From positions 1-64,000 of the forward strand of contig NZ_JAKCMI010000016.1 in NCBI RefSeq assembly GCF_021412585.1: a DNA stretch of 64,000 nt. The letters run 5' to 3'. The translations under genes and the position numbers were made by a program. The DNA is from Halomonas alkalisoli (GTDB lineage Bacteria > Pseudomonadota > Gammaproteobacteria > Pseudomonadales > Halomonadaceae). Positions 43,420-52,833 of the stretch are shown here, one piece after another. Positions within the stretch are counted from its first letter, which is position 1, and the number at the start of each line of letters is the position of its first letter. Under the pieces are notes generated by a model. It had not been told where the DNA came from. It did no database searches and was given only the letters and a program-made list of their open reading frames with translations.

Positions 43420-44360
43420 ATCTTGTTCCATATTGAACACATCGAGATCGCGTTGGTTCTGGCCGTACCGGCGTCTCTCTCGGCTCTGGCCGTACCGGCA
43501 TCTCTCTCGGCTCTGGCGAAACAGGCATCGAAGACCTTGAGCGCCGCGGTCGGTGTAAACAGTCCCGATACGACGCCAGGCCACAACATCACTTCCTCGC
43601 GCCTGATGAAGTGTTCCACCCGGATATCGATACAGGGCTCTCCCAGTGCACTGATAACCGCATAGCGATGCTGTCCAGCCAATACCTGCCAGCGCCACTT
43701 CCCATCTGGGTGGCTCAAGACGATGGCACGAATATCCCCATCGGTACCGTCATGGCGAAGAATCCCGCGGGCTCGTATCGACGCCAGCACCCTCGTCAGG
43801 CGCTCGACTTCCACTTCAAGTTTTGGCGCACTCACCGGGCCGCAGAACTTCCATCCATCTTCAATTGCCAGCGTGCTGCCCAATACCCGGGCATTCTCAC
43901 GCCCTTCACAACGACGGCGCTGAGCACGTTTCGCCTCCAGATCCAGGTGTTCCCACGGCCATGGAGAGAGCCAGGACGGCAGCTCGACCAACTCGCCGGC
44001 TTCGCTGCTCGTGAGCTCGAAGAAGGCCGCCGCGTTTTCCGGCTGCCACTCGGCATAGAAACGTGACAGCGCATTGCGGATCAACGCTCGTGCCCGATCG
44101 GGATTGGCCAGCGCTTCCGGTATCACTGGGGCCAGCGGGCGCGGCCGGCTGTGGGGAAAATTGAGCAGCCCGAACCCCCACGCAACCGGAGCCCTGAGCA
44201 GGAGCCGCCGCCCCGGGTAGCGGTAGGTCAGTGCCAGAGGGTTGCCCTCGTAGTCCCGAGCGTCCACCGGGCGATAGCGCTTCATCGACTGAATATGAAA
44301 CCCGGCCCGCTCCACTCGCCGGATCACCCACAGCTTTGCCAGTAATGGTTCCAGAGGCAT
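43416..44360 (-). CDS. ParB-like (GQHR-motif) protein of unknown role
   Basis: 314 residues. The C-terminal third has a ParB/Srx-like core: GDIRAIVLSHPDG, then WQVLAGQHRYAVISALGEP (about 226-244), where GQHR stands for the GERR/GxHR motif that binds CTP or ATP in this fold. The N-terminal ~200 residues are unrecognised. It is not a plasmid-type ParB: there is no helix-turn-helix after the core and no parA. The tail carries a 9-residue duplication (RAERDAGTA) from a 27-bp DNA repeat. It starts 2 nt from the capD-like stop and overlaps the next gene by 4 nt. Confidence 0.6.
   Translation of the reverse strand: MPLEPLLAKLWVIRRVERAGFHIQSMKRYRPVDARDYEGNPLALTYRYPGRRLLLRAPVAWGFGLLNFPHSRPRPLAPVIPEALANPDRARALIRNALSRFYAEWQPENAAAFFELTSSEAGELVELPSWLSPWPWEHLDLEAKRAQRRRCEGRENARVLGSTLAIEDGWKFCGPVSAPKLEVEVERLTRVLASIRARGILRHDGTDGDIRAIVLSHPDGKWRWQVLAGQHRYAVISALGEPCIDIRVEHFIRREEVMLWPGVVSGLFTPTAALKVFDACFARAERDAGTARAERDAGTARTNAISMCSIWNKI
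43464..43517. repeat. 27-bp in-frame tandem repeat
   Basis: Two copies of a unit beginning GTACCGGC[G/A]TCTCTCTCGG lie in the 3' end of the ParB-like gene, coding RAERDAGTA twice on the minus strand. A partial third unit may flank it. Such repeats can change copy number by slippage without breaking the frame. Confidence 0.75.
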
Positions 44361-44361
44361 G

Positions 44362-46362
44362 TCAGTTTTCCTTCGGAATGGGGATCAGCAGCGTATCGAG
44401 CTTGGTGCCGGGTTCGCGTAGCGGTATCACGCTGGCGCGCTTCGGGCGTATGTCGGGTAGCCTTTCCTGACGGGCTTCCCAGACCAGGTCGGCTATCTCA
44501 TCGAGGGGACGATAGTCGAGAGGCGCCGCCTGCATCAGTTGGCGTACGCGGGTGTGATTCGTCGCCCCGAGGGCCTTATCCAGCTCGCTCAGGAAGGCCT
44601 CGAGCCGTGGCCACTCCCAGAAGCGCTCGTTGGAGGTCATGATGCGATGGTGGCGAGTCGTTTCCACGGCATTGCCGATAAGGAGCTCCTCATAGAGCTT
44701 TTCGCCGGGACGCAGGCCGGTATAGACGATCTCGATATCACCATCGGGGTGCTCTGCGTCCCGCACTTCCAGGCCGGAAAGACGAATCATGTTGACTGCC
44801 AGGTCCTGGATTCTTACCGGCTCCCCCATGTCGAGCACGTAGACTTCGCCCCCCCGCCCCATGGCACCGGCCTGGATCACGAGCTGTGCGGCCTCGGGGA
44901 TGGTCATGAAGTAGCGGGTAATTTCCGGGTGCGTCACCTGGACCGGGCCACCCTGCTCGATCTGCTTGTGGAACAGCGGTACGACCGAACCGCTGGAGCC
45001 CAGGACGTTACCGAACCGCACCATGCAGAAGCGCGTACGGCACCCGGTGTCGGCGAAGGCCTGGCAGATCAGCTCGGCCAAGCGCTTGGAGGCGCCCATG
45101 ACATTGGTGGGTCGTACCGCCTTGTCGGTGGAAACGACCACGAAGGACTCGACTCTCGCCGCCATCGCCGCTCTGGCAAGGTTCAGGGTGCCAAAGACGT
45201 TGTTGCGAATACCCTCGATGAGGTTGTACTCCACCAGCGGCACATGCTTGTAGGCCGCGGCATGGTAGACGGTGTGAACCTCGAAGGCGTCGAAGATCGT
45301 CTCGAGCGCCTCTCGCGACTGCACCGATATCATCAAGGGCTTGATCTCGGTTCCCGTCCTGCCGGCCCCTGTGTGATTGGCGAGCTCCTGCTCGATGGCA
45401 TAGAGCGCGAATTCACAGTTATCGACCAGCAACAGCCGGACGGGGCCCAGTGCGATGATCTGACGACACAATTCGCTACCGATGGAGCCTCCCGCCCCGG
45501 TCACCATGACCGACTTGCCTCGGATATTGGCTTCCAGCAGGTCCGGGAAAGGCGGCACAGGATCACGTCCCAGCAGATCCTCCAGTGCCACATCACGTAG
45601 CTCGCTGATATGTGCGCGGCCCGCGATGACATCGGCACTCCCGGGAATGGTCTTCACCGGTACCGATAATGCCGACAGGTTGCGCAGGATTTCCCTGCGC
45701 CGGCAGCGTGGCGCACTCGGAATGGCCAGCAGCACCATGGCAGCCTTGTACTCCTCGACCAGTGCCGCCAGAGCAACCGGTTGATGCACGCGCAGTCCCT
45801 CGACCAGAGCGCCATCGAGGCCACGCCAATCATCGACGAAGGCCACCGGCTCGAACTCGCTCCCATGGCGCAGGGCGGCGACCAGGTCGCAGCCTGCCGC
45901 CCCCGCACCATAAATCACCACGGGCCGGCGTAGCCGCCGCTGGCTGAACTGATAAAGCTCCCGCAACAGGAAACGCACGCTGCCCAGGCCGAGCAGCAGC
46001 AGCAGGGCATAACTGACAAGAACCGGCAGGGCAACCAGGGTGAGGCCCGTCAGCCTGCTGGCCAGCAGGACCACCAATGCCGAGACGCCGACCGCCACTA
46101 CCACCACCGGTACGGTGGTATGGTTCATGTAACGAATCACCACGCGGTAGAGCCCCAGCCACTTGAACAGCAGCAGGCTCGCGGCGGCTGACAGGACACT
46201 GGTGCCCCACAGGGGGGTGTCGAGCGATAACTGCAGGCTTCCCATATGTAGCATGATGGCAAGATGCAATGAGGCAATCACGATGACCCCGTCGATCGCC
46301 ACCAGGACTCGACGCTTCACACAGCGCGGGAGAAACAACAAAGGTTTCAATAGATTCTGCAT
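44362..46362 (-). CDS. CapD/PglF-like UDP-sugar 4,6-dehydratase (membrane type)
   Basis: 666 residues from the ATG at 46362 (GAGGG 6 nt upstream). Four to five N-terminal TM helices (about 20-145), a CoA-binding-like domain (YGAGAAG..., about 147-260), then the SDR catalytic domain with NAD motif VTGAGGSIGSEL (about 285-296) and VVSTDKAVRPTNVMGASKR (catalytic Asp/Lys with Met replacing Tyr, typical of this group). It turns UDP-GlcNAc into the 4-keto-6-deoxy sugar. With the aminotransferase at 29806-30978 and the PglC-like transferase it outlines a bacillosamine-type route. Confidence 0.9.
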   Translation of the reverse strand: MQNLLKPLLFLPRCVKRRVLVAIDGVIVIASLHLAIMLHMGSLQLSLDTPLWGTSVLSAAASLLLFKWLGLYRVVIRYMNHTTVPVVVVAVGVSALVVLLASRLTGLTLVALPVLVSYALLLLLGLGSVRFLLRELYQFSQRRLRRPVVIYGAGAAGCDLVAALRHGSEFEPVAFVDDWRGLDGALVEGLRVHQPVALAALVEEYKAAMVLLAIPSAPRCRRREILRNLSALSVPVKTIPGSADVIAGRAHISELRDVALEDLLGRDPVPPFPDLLEANIRGKSVMVTGAGGSIGSELCRQIIALGPVRLLLVDNCEFALYAIEQELANHTGAGRTGTEIKPLMISVQSREALETIFDAFEVHTVYHAAAYKHVPLVEYNLIEGIRNNVFGTLNLARAAMAARVESFVVVSTDKAVRPTNVMGASKRLAELICQAFADTGCRTRFCMVRFGNVLGSSGSVVPLFHKQIEQGGPVQVTHPEITRYFMTIPEAAQLVIQAGAMGRGGEVYVLDMGEPVRIQDLAVNMIRLSGLEVRDAEHPDGDIEIVYTGLRPGEKLYEELLIGNAVETTRHHRIMTSNERFWEWPRLEAFLSELDKALGATNHTRVRQLMQAAPLDYRPLDEIADLVWEARQERLPDIRPKRASVIPLREPGTKLDTLLIPIPKEN

Positions 46363-46394
46363 ACGTATTCCCTCACTTCTATCCGGAGCAGCTA

Positions 46395-47492
46395 TCACTC
46401 CTGCTCAGTTAGCTCCAGTGCGGCGGCGATGTGCGACCAGCCGAGATACTTGAAATTCTGGTTCTCCGGCGAATTCCTGCCGTCCTGCACCACAACCAGG
46501 CCTTCCTCGAACCCGGGCCCGAAGTCATGTGCACTGACCGCCAGCCCATCCGTCTCCCGAACGTGGCCGATACCATCACTCTCGTCCTCATCAATGCGGA
46601 AGATGCCCTGGAGCCGATAGGGCGGCGTCGCCTCCAGCAGGGCAAAGCGATGGTTGCCCTGGCTGGATATCACCAGGTAGCGGTTGTCGTAGAGTGCCAA
46701 CCCTTCGATATCCGCCTTCAGCGGGTCGCGCGCCTCGATGATCAACTCGCGTGTGGATGCCGCATCGGGCGAGGCATCCATCACCCAGACCCCGACATCC
46801 TCTTCTCCGACGAATAGCCGCGAACGACTGTCGTCGGCCACACAGCCTTCGGGCTGCGAATCCAGCCGGAAGTAGCGCAGTGGCACGATAGTCGGCTCTT
46901 CCCCACCAAGGGCCAGCCGGTACTGCATGTAGCGACCGTCCTTGGCATTGACGAAGGCGTGCAGCTCATCGCCGTGTCGATACAGGCAGGCACCATAGAT
47001 TTCCTCGAGGCCGGTGGGGACCGCGCCAAGCAGGATGACCTCACCCTCTGGCGTTATCTCGAACAGGGCCAGGCTCTCCTCGTCACGGTTCGTTGCCACT
47101 GCAAGGTCTCTTGCCTGTCCATTCACCATCACGCCCTGACGCAGATCCACGTTGTTCAGCCGACCAATCGGTAGCGACTGAACTCGCTGCCCCTGCAGGT
47201 CATACACCTCCAACCCGCGCCGCTTGTCGGTTCCAAGAATGCGGCTCTGCTCGGGCATGGCGACGTTGAACCAGATAGCAGCGTCATCGGCGGCATCGCC
47301 GCGGCTCTTGACCGGTGTCGTTTCCCCCTGGGCCGTCACAATCGCCAACGGCGGCGCGGCCGAGGCCGTGCCTCCCAGCGAAACTGCCACCACCGCCCCG
47401 ACCGCTCCGGCAATCACCGCCACGGCCATGACCAGCAAAACAAGAGGGCCTCGCACAGAGCACCATGCATCGAGAAATGGTCGGGTTTTCAT
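46395..47492 (-). CDS. beta-propeller phytase-like exported protein
   Basis: 365 residues from ATG 47492 (GGGAACG upstream). The N-terminal hydrophobic segment (about 12-38) is a signal peptide or anchor. The mature part fits the six-bladed beta-propeller phytase family: SRGDAADDAAIWFN, SRILGTDKRRGLEVYDLQGQ, LVGEEDVGVWVMD-type blades, KADIEGLALY and SSQGNHRFALLE. Phytases of this class hydrolyse phosphate monoesters with calcium outside the cell. Its place between the polymerase gene (wzy-like) and the dehydratase gene is odd and suggests action on a phosphorylated polymer or phosphate scavenging. Confidence 0.8.
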   Translation of the reverse strand: MKTRPFLDAWCSVRGPLVLLVMAVAVIAGAVGAVVAVSLGGTASAAPPLAIVTAQGETTPVKSRGDAADDAAIWFNVAMPEQSRILGTDKRRGLEVYDLQGQRVQSLPIGRLNNVDLRQGVMVNGQARDLAVATNRDEESLALFEITPEGEVILLGAVPTGLEEIYGACLYRHGDELHAFVNAKDGRYMQYRLALGGEEPTIVPLRYFRLDSQPEGCVADDSRSRLFVGEEDVGVWVMDASPDAASTRELIIEARDPLKADIEGLALYDNRYLVISSQGNHRFALLEATPPYRLQGIFRIDEDESDGIGHVRETDGLAVSAHDFGPGFEEGLVVVQDGRNSPENQNFKYLGWSHIAAALELTEQE

Positions 47493-47533
47493 TATTCGTT
47501 CCCGTGAGGCGTCGACGATAGAACCGGGTCGAA

Positions 47534-48703
47534 TCAGTGCCTGGTCGAAGGTTCGCCAGGCACGAGTCCGTCTTGCGCAGCGGGTAGGGGATGGTGAACC
47601 GACTGGCGTCCCCACCGATAGAGATGCCAGCAGAGCACCAGCACTAACCAGAACAGCGTCGAGCGGAGACCGTTATGTGTCACCGAGTAGAAGAGCGGGC
47701 CCGCCAGGCCCACCCATACATAGGCCGGAGCGCGGCGCAGTGCGGTGAAGATCACCACCAGGAAGAGGCCGAGGCCGGGTATGCCGTAGGCGAACAGCAT
47801 GTTGATGTAGGACGAATGGATCTCGTTGCGGTGATAGGGGACAAAGCGCTGCCGCTCGCCTTCGCCGGCTCCGAGAATCGCATACTCCGGAAAGTGCACG
47901 AGCCGGTCGAACTTGCGCTCCTCATACATGCTTTCCACCTTGGTCGGCGCCCGGTCCATGCGCGACTGCAGGTTGTGCATGACCTGCCCATCGGCGCGAA
48001 GGTTGATGACGATAACCACGACGAGCAGGAGCGGCACCGCCACCAGCAAGCGTGCGAAATGCTTGATCCGCGTGGCGTTGGCCATGGCCCAGCCGGCCAC
48101 GACCAGGACACCTCCCCCCATTGCCGCCAGCGATGATGCGGCCAGGATACCCACCATGCCCGCAGCCAGGCCACTGAGTACCAACGGCTTCAACTGAGGA
48201 CGAAAATCGTCAAGCATCATCAGCACCACAACGCCGCACAGCGAGAAGTAGGCCAACTGGTTGGGATTGTTGAAACTTCCCGTGGTGCGATTGACCCCCA
48301 TTGCCAGCTGCACCATGACGTAGCCAGCCGTGACCAGCAGCGCAATGGATACGGCAGTACGAATCAATACTCGCGCATAGGAGCCGAAGATCCTCAAGAA
48401 ACGCAGCGTGGCCATTCCCACGAGAAAGTTGAAGAAGAAGAAAGCCGGGTACATCAGGAACGCCGTGGTTTCCATGACCAGGGTCCAGCCCAGGCAAACA
48501 AACAGTACCCAAAGCACCATCATTCCCCAGCTGACGACAAACGGCGAGAGCTCCAGGTGCTCGTCACCCAATGCCATGATCGACATGATGATGGCGAAAC
48601 CGAGCAGCAGGAAGTCGGCAGGCTGCGGTTGCCCGCTAGGGAAAATATAGAAGCTGGCAAGGCTCAGCCCCAGGAACAGCAGCACGGCGGCGATCAGATT
48701 CAT
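47534..48703 (-). CDS. Wzy/O-antigen ligase-like polymerase
   Basis: 389 residues, about 11-12 hydrophobic helices. A large periplasmic loop at about 235-305 contains the family signature EYAILGAGEGERQRF...NEIHSSYINMLFAYGIPGLGLF (key residues H, S, and GIPG). SFNNPNQLAYFSLCG earlier is also typical. It links repeat units into polymer at the periplasmic face. No Wzx-type flippase is visible in the operon; the ABC protein next to it may flip the lipid-linked units instead. Confidence 0.85.
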   Translation of the reverse strand: MNLIAAVLLFLGLSLASFYIFPSGQPQPADFLLLGFAIIMSIMALGDEHLELSPFVVSWGMMVLWVLFVCLGWTLVMETTAFLMYPAFFFFNFLVGMATLRFLRIFGSYARVLIRTAVSIALLVTAGYVMVQLAMGVNRTTGSFNNPNQLAYFSLCGVVVLMMLDDFRPQLKPLVLSGLAAGMVGILAASSLAAMGGGVLVVAGWAMANATRIKHFARLLVAVPLLLVVVIVINLRADGQVMHNLQSRMDRAPTKVESMYEERKFDRLVHFPEYAILGAGEGERQRFVPYHRNEIHSSYINMLFAYGIPGLGLFLVVIFTALRRAPAYVWVGLAGPLFYSVTHNGLRSTLFWLVLVLCWHLYRWGRQSVHHPLPAAQDGLVPGEPSTRH

Positions 48704-48725
48704 GAGTATTCTCGCCCAGGTAGCG

Positions 48726-50525
48726 CTAGAGGTTGGCCATCATGCGAAATGTCGTGTTGCGCTCAGCAAGTTCGTCATAGGTGCCACTGTCCACCACCCG
48801 GCCCGCATCGAGCACATAGATGATGTCGCAGCCTCTTACCGTGGAAAGGCGGTGGGCGATCATCACCAGTGTCTTGCCGCCGGCAACCTGCTCGATATCG
48901 CTCATCACCCGTTTCTCGGTGATCCCATCCAGGGCGCTGGTGGCTTCATCGAGCACCAGGACATGGGCTTTGCGGTAGAGGGCACGAGCGATGCCGATGC
49001 GTTGACGCTGCCCCCCCGAGAGCTGAACACCCCTTTCGCCCACCTGCGTTTCCACGCCTGCCGGCATGGAGTCGATCAAGGTATCGAGCTGCGCCATGCG
49101 AAGTGCCTCCTTCACCCGCTCCACGTCGATCCGGTCACGGGGCAAGCCGAAGGCGACGTTTTCCAGAATGGAAGCATCTGCCAGGAAGATGTGTTGCGGC
49201 ACGAAGCCGACGCCGGCCTGCCAATTGGCCAGGTTCTCCTCGTTCAGCGGCACACCATCCACCAGCACTCGGCCCTGCTGGGGCAGAATCAATCCCAGCA
49301 ACAGATCCACGGCCGTCGACTTTCCCGAACCCGACTCGCCCACCAATCCCACCCTGCCACGAGCCGGGATCGTCAGCGTCAGGCCATTGAGCGCGGCATC
49401 CTCCTTGCCTGGATACTGGAAAACCACGTTCTCGAGCTGGATTGACACTTCTGGCACCATCGGCGCCGCATCGGACTGGTCTGCGGGGACATACATCTCC
49501 GGTGTGCGACTTGCCAGAAGGTCACCGCGAATGGCCTCATAGGCCGCCATGTTGCCGCGGATATTGGAGATCGCTGAATAGATTTTCTGGTAAGCCGGCA
49601 GCATCTTGAAACCGGCCAGTGCATAGATCGACAGCGCCGGCAGGATCGCCCCCAGGTTGCCCTGGTGAATGTTGAGCAGATAGAGAACCAGAACGATCAC
49701 CGAGCCGAAGGCTACCAGCTCGATGGCATAGCGTGGGGCATCGCTCAGCCCCTGGGTGACTCCCTGGCCACGCGCCACTCGGTGGCTGGCCTTGTCGAAC
49801 TGATGGGTATAGGTATCTTGCCGACGCAACAGCAGCAGATCCTTGATGCCACCGAAGCCTTCGGTCATCAGCTTGAAGCGCTTGGTCTGGGCCTTGGAAA
49901 TCCGCCTGCCGTTGGCGATCAGGAAACGCCGCACCGTCTTGTAGAGCAGCATGTAGGTGGTGACGAAGATCACCAACCCACTGATCGCAACCACGGGATT
50001 GTAGATCAGAATGGTCAGCGACATGCAGGTGACCATCACCACCTTGGCATTGAACTGCATGAAGGGATTGATGATCTTGCTGGTTACCCGCTGCACCTCC
50101 TGGGACACCCGGTTTATCAGGCGACTGCTACTTCCCCCCGCATGGAACAGCCAGGGCTGGTGCAGGTAGTAGAGGTAGAGGCGACTCGATAGCTCGGCGC
50201 CCACATGGGCACCATAGAGGGACAGCCGCCAGGTGGTGTACATCGAGAAGAGGGCGGCCAATATCAGGACCCCAAGCACCACAATGCCCATCAGGGTGAG
50301 AAAGCGTTCCGGGCTATCGACGCCACTCAGGGTATAAGCCTGGGCCAGCCAGCCCTCCCCTTCCAGCCGGCTCATGTCGCCCACCACGGCCATGAAGGGG
50401 CCGATGGATATCACACTGGCAACCTCGGCGAAGGCCATGATGATGATCAGTATCTGGAGCCGAATCAGCCGGCGACGCTGCGGCTTGGTCAGCAACATAT
50501 AGAGTTCGTGCATTTGCTTCAGCAT
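48726..50525 (-). CDS. ABC transporter, fused permease/ATPase (MsbA/PglK-like flippase)
   Basis: 599 residues. Six TM helices in about 20-320, then an ATPase domain with Walker A GESGSGKST (about 394-402), signature LSGGQRQRIGIARAL (about 500-514) and Walker B VLVLDEATSALD. The half-transporter dimerises. In a locus with PglC-, PglF- and PglA-like enzymes and no Wzx, a PglK-like role in flipping the undecaprenyl-linked oligosaccharide is the simplest reading. Gene spacing (22 nt after wzy, 6 nt to wzc) is tight. Confidence 0.85.
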   Translation of the reverse strand: MLKQMHELYMLLTKPQRRRLIRLQILIIIMAFAEVASVISIGPFMAVVGDMSRLEGEGWLAQAYTLSGVDSPERFLTLMGIVVLGVLILAALFSMYTTWRLSLYGAHVGAELSSRLYLYYLHQPWLFHAGGSSSRLINRVSQEVQRVTSKIINPFMQFNAKVVMVTCMSLTILIYNPVVAISGLVIFVTTYMLLYKTVRRFLIANGRRISKAQTKRFKLMTEGFGGIKDLLLLRRQDTYTHQFDKASHRVARGQGVTQGLSDAPRYAIELVAFGSVIVLVLYLLNIHQGNLGAILPALSIYALAGFKMLPAYQKIYSAISNIRGNMAAYEAIRGDLLASRTPEMYVPADQSDAAPMVPEVSIQLENVVFQYPGKEDAALNGLTLTIPARGRVGLVGESGSGKSTAVDLLLGLILPQQGRVLVDGVPLNEENLANWQAGVGFVPQHIFLADASILENVAFGLPRDRIDVERVKEALRMAQLDTLIDSMPAGVETQVGERGVQLSGGQRQRIGIARALYRKAHVLVLDEATSALDGITEKRVMSDIEQVAGGKTLVMIAHRLSTVRGCDIIYVLDAGRVVDSGTYDELAERNTTFRMMANL

Positions 50526-50531
50526 AGCGAT

Positions 50532-52790
50532 TCACCGATAGGCATAGAGATAGCTGCCATAATGGCCATAGCGATTCTTGGTCGGCTTCTCGACACCATT
50601 CAGGATAGCGCCCTTCAGTCTGACCCCGGCACTCTCCAGGCGCCGCTTGGCCGCCTTGATCTCAGCCGGCGGATTAGTGCCGAAACGCACCACCAACAGA
50701 CTGGTCCCGGCCAGCTTGCCCACCACGGCGGCATCGGTCACGGCCAGAACCGGCGGGGTATCCAGCACCACCAGGTCGTAGCGTGAACTCATCGACTCCA
50801 GGAAGGCGTGGAAACTGCGCTGCATCAGCAGCTCGGAAGGGTTGGGGGGCACCGTGCCCCGGGAGACATAGTGAAGCCCCTCCAGGTCGGTGTGCCGAAT
50901 CGCCTCCTCCGGTTCGATACGCTGCGCCAGGAGCTCCGACAGCCCGCCCTCGCTCTGGCCTCCGAAGGCATGATGCAAGTGGCCGCGACGCATGTCGGCA
51001 TCGACCAGCAGGACTCGCTGGCCGGCCTGGGCGCAAACCGCAGCCAGGTTGGCAGCAACGAAGCTCTTGCCCACCGCAGGGCTAGCCCCGGTAATCATCA
51101 GCCGATTGTCCCCGGCTTCCAGCATGGCGAAATAGAGGCTGGTACGCAGGCCACGCAGGGATTCCACGGCAATCTCGGAGGGGTTCTCCATCGCCAGCAG
51201 TCGACGAAAGATTTCCTGGGACTTCTTCGCATGGCGCGGCCGAATACGCCGGGTCAGCTTGCTCTGCTCGGCGGACTCCGGCAAAGCGGCATAGACCGGC
51301 AGCCCCAGCTCCTCGAGCTGATCGGGACTCTTGATCGCCCGGGTCATCAGCAACCGAAGCACCAGGACCATCGACACCAGCAGGGCACCGATCAGCCCAC
51401 TGATTGCCGTTGTCAGGCTGATGCGCGGCGAGACCAGTCCCGGCTGAAGCATGGCCGCATCGAGAATACGTACGTTCCCCACCGTTCCCGCCTTGACCAG
51501 TCGCATCTCCTGGCGCTGGTTGAGCAATTGGACATAGACCTGCTGGTTGACCTGGGTATCCCGGGTCAGCCGTAACACTTCCTGCTGGGTTTCGGGCAGG
51601 TCGCCGATCTGCGCATCCAGCCTTTCCCGTTCGGCCTGTAGCTGTGAGCGCTTTCTCAGCAAGGCCTGATAGTTGGGGTGAGTCGGCCGATAGCGCTCGG
51701 CCAGGTCGGATTCGGCCAGCGCAAGTTCGGTGAGCTGGTTGTCCACCGCTACCAGGCTGCTCAGAAGGTTCTGGGTTTCGAAGGTAAGGTCCACGGAGTC
51801 CCGCTGGGACCGATACTCGTTGAGCTGATTCTCGGCTTCGGTCAACTGCTCATTGACCTGGGGGATCTGTTCGTTGAGAAAGGCAATCTGCTTCTCGGCC
51901 TCTTCCGACTGCCGCTGAACGTTCTGGGTCAGGAAGACTCCGGTCAAGGTGTCCAGCGACTCCTGGATCTGCTCCCGGTCCGTGCCACTCAGCGTCAACT
52001 GGTAGACACCGGAATCCTGCCCCCTTGGCTGGATGAGGAATCGACCCTGCAACTGCCTGATGGCAGCGAGTCGCGAGACGCGATAAAGATGAAACTCCGC
52101 CCCCGGGTGCGCCTCCAACTGGCTGACAAAGAGTCGATAGCCTCGCACCTCGTCCTGCACGGTTTCACCGACGCGTCCGGTCAGAACCAGTTGCCCCTCG
52201 TGCAACAGTTCGTAACCACCATTTTCCGTTACCCTCAGAATGTGCCCTCGCCCCTCTCGCCCTTCGGGCACATCGAAGCGGGACACCCTCAACGACTCCT
52301 GAGACCAGACGTAGGGACTCCCCAGCTCCTCCGAGGGCTCGAACCAGCGGGATCGCAGGAAATCCGGCACCAACCCCTCATACCCCTCATGAGTGAAGCC
52401 GTGGTTGACCAGGAAGTCACCGATGAGAGGCAGCCGACGCGGCTCGATGCGGATCGCAAGATCGAGCCGGTCGGCGGTTTCGCCCAAAACCATTCTTGAT
52501 TGCAGAATCTCCAGTTCTGCCGCCGTGGGGTTCCCGGTCTGCTCCCCCACGGCCAGGGATTCCAGCAGGCCCAGCATGGCGCCACGGTTCTCGATCTGGA
52601 TCAGGGCATCGGCCTGATAGATACGAGGTTGGGAGCTGGAGTGAAAATAACCGATCAATATCGCGACCAGGGTGACCATCATGATCAGCCACTTGTGGTC
52701 GAACAGCATGCCCACCAGCTTTCTCAGGCTGATATCGCTACTCTCCTGAGGAGCCGGAGATGCAGCAGGGGGGGCGGGAAAGATCGTCAT
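50532..52790 (-). CDS. wzc: Wzc-like polysaccharide co-polymerase / tyrosine autokinase
   Basis: 752 residues from the second in-frame ATG at 52790 (GAGG 8 nt upstream); an ATG at 52796 is the alternative. A Wzz-type N-terminal TM (about 35-55), a long periplasmic coiled-coil domain and a second TM (about 450-470) are followed by a BY-kinase: Walker A GASPAVGKSF, Walker A' LLVDADMRRG, Walker B LVVLDTPPV. The C-terminal tyrosine cluster KNRYGHYGSYLYAYR carries five Tyr. It controls chain length with Wza and is dephosphorylated by the Wzb-like phosphatase. Confidence 0.92.
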   Translation of the reverse strand: MTIFPAPPAASPAPQESSDISLRKLVGMLFDHKWLIMMVTLVAILIGYFHSSSQPRIYQADALIQIENRGAMLGLLESLAVGEQTGNPTAAELEILQSRMVLGETADRLDLAIRIEPRRLPLIGDFLVNHGFTHEGYEGLVPDFLRSRWFEPSEELGSPYVWSQESLRVSRFDVPEGREGRGHILRVTENGGYELLHEGQLVLTGRVGETVQDEVRGYRLFVSQLEAHPGAEFHLYRVSRLAAIRQLQGRFLIQPRGQDSGVYQLTLSGTDREQIQESLDTLTGVFLTQNVQRQSEEAEKQIAFLNEQIPQVNEQLTEAENQLNEYRSQRDSVDLTFETQNLLSSLVAVDNQLTELALAESDLAERYRPTHPNYQALLRKRSQLQAERERLDAQIGDLPETQQEVLRLTRDTQVNQQVYVQLLNQRQEMRLVKAGTVGNVRILDAAMLQPGLVSPRISLTTAISGLIGALLVSMVLVLRLLMTRAIKSPDQLEELGLPVYAALPESAEQSKLTRRIRPRHAKKSQEIFRRLLAMENPSEIAVESLRGLRTSLYFAMLEAGDNRLMITGASPAVGKSFVAANLAAVCAQAGQRVLLVDADMRRGHLHHAFGGQSEGGLSELLAQRIEPEEAIRHTDLEGLHYVSRGTVPPNPSELLMQRSFHAFLESMSSRYDLVVLDTPPVLAVTDAAVVGKLAGTSLLVVRFGTNPPAEIKAAKRRLESAGVRLKGAILNGVEKPTKNRYGHYGSYLYAYR

Positions 52791-52833
52791 TGCCATAACC
52801 TCATCGCTCGTGAAGTATCAAGATTCCCGGCCC

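Noticed and set aside
43464..43517. CRISPR-like repeats
   Set aside because: Two adjoining 27-bp copies without spacers, in frame within a gene; no cas genes anywhere in the window.
43420..43698. N-terminal extension of the multidomain kinase-like protein
   Set aside because: Translates the neighbour's 27-bp repeats in another frame; the ATGA-coupled start at 43419 is better.
43416..44360. Chromosome or plasmid partition (parB) or replication origin
   Set aside because: No parA, parS-like sites, dnaA boxes or helix-turn-helix; context is a polysaccharide operon.
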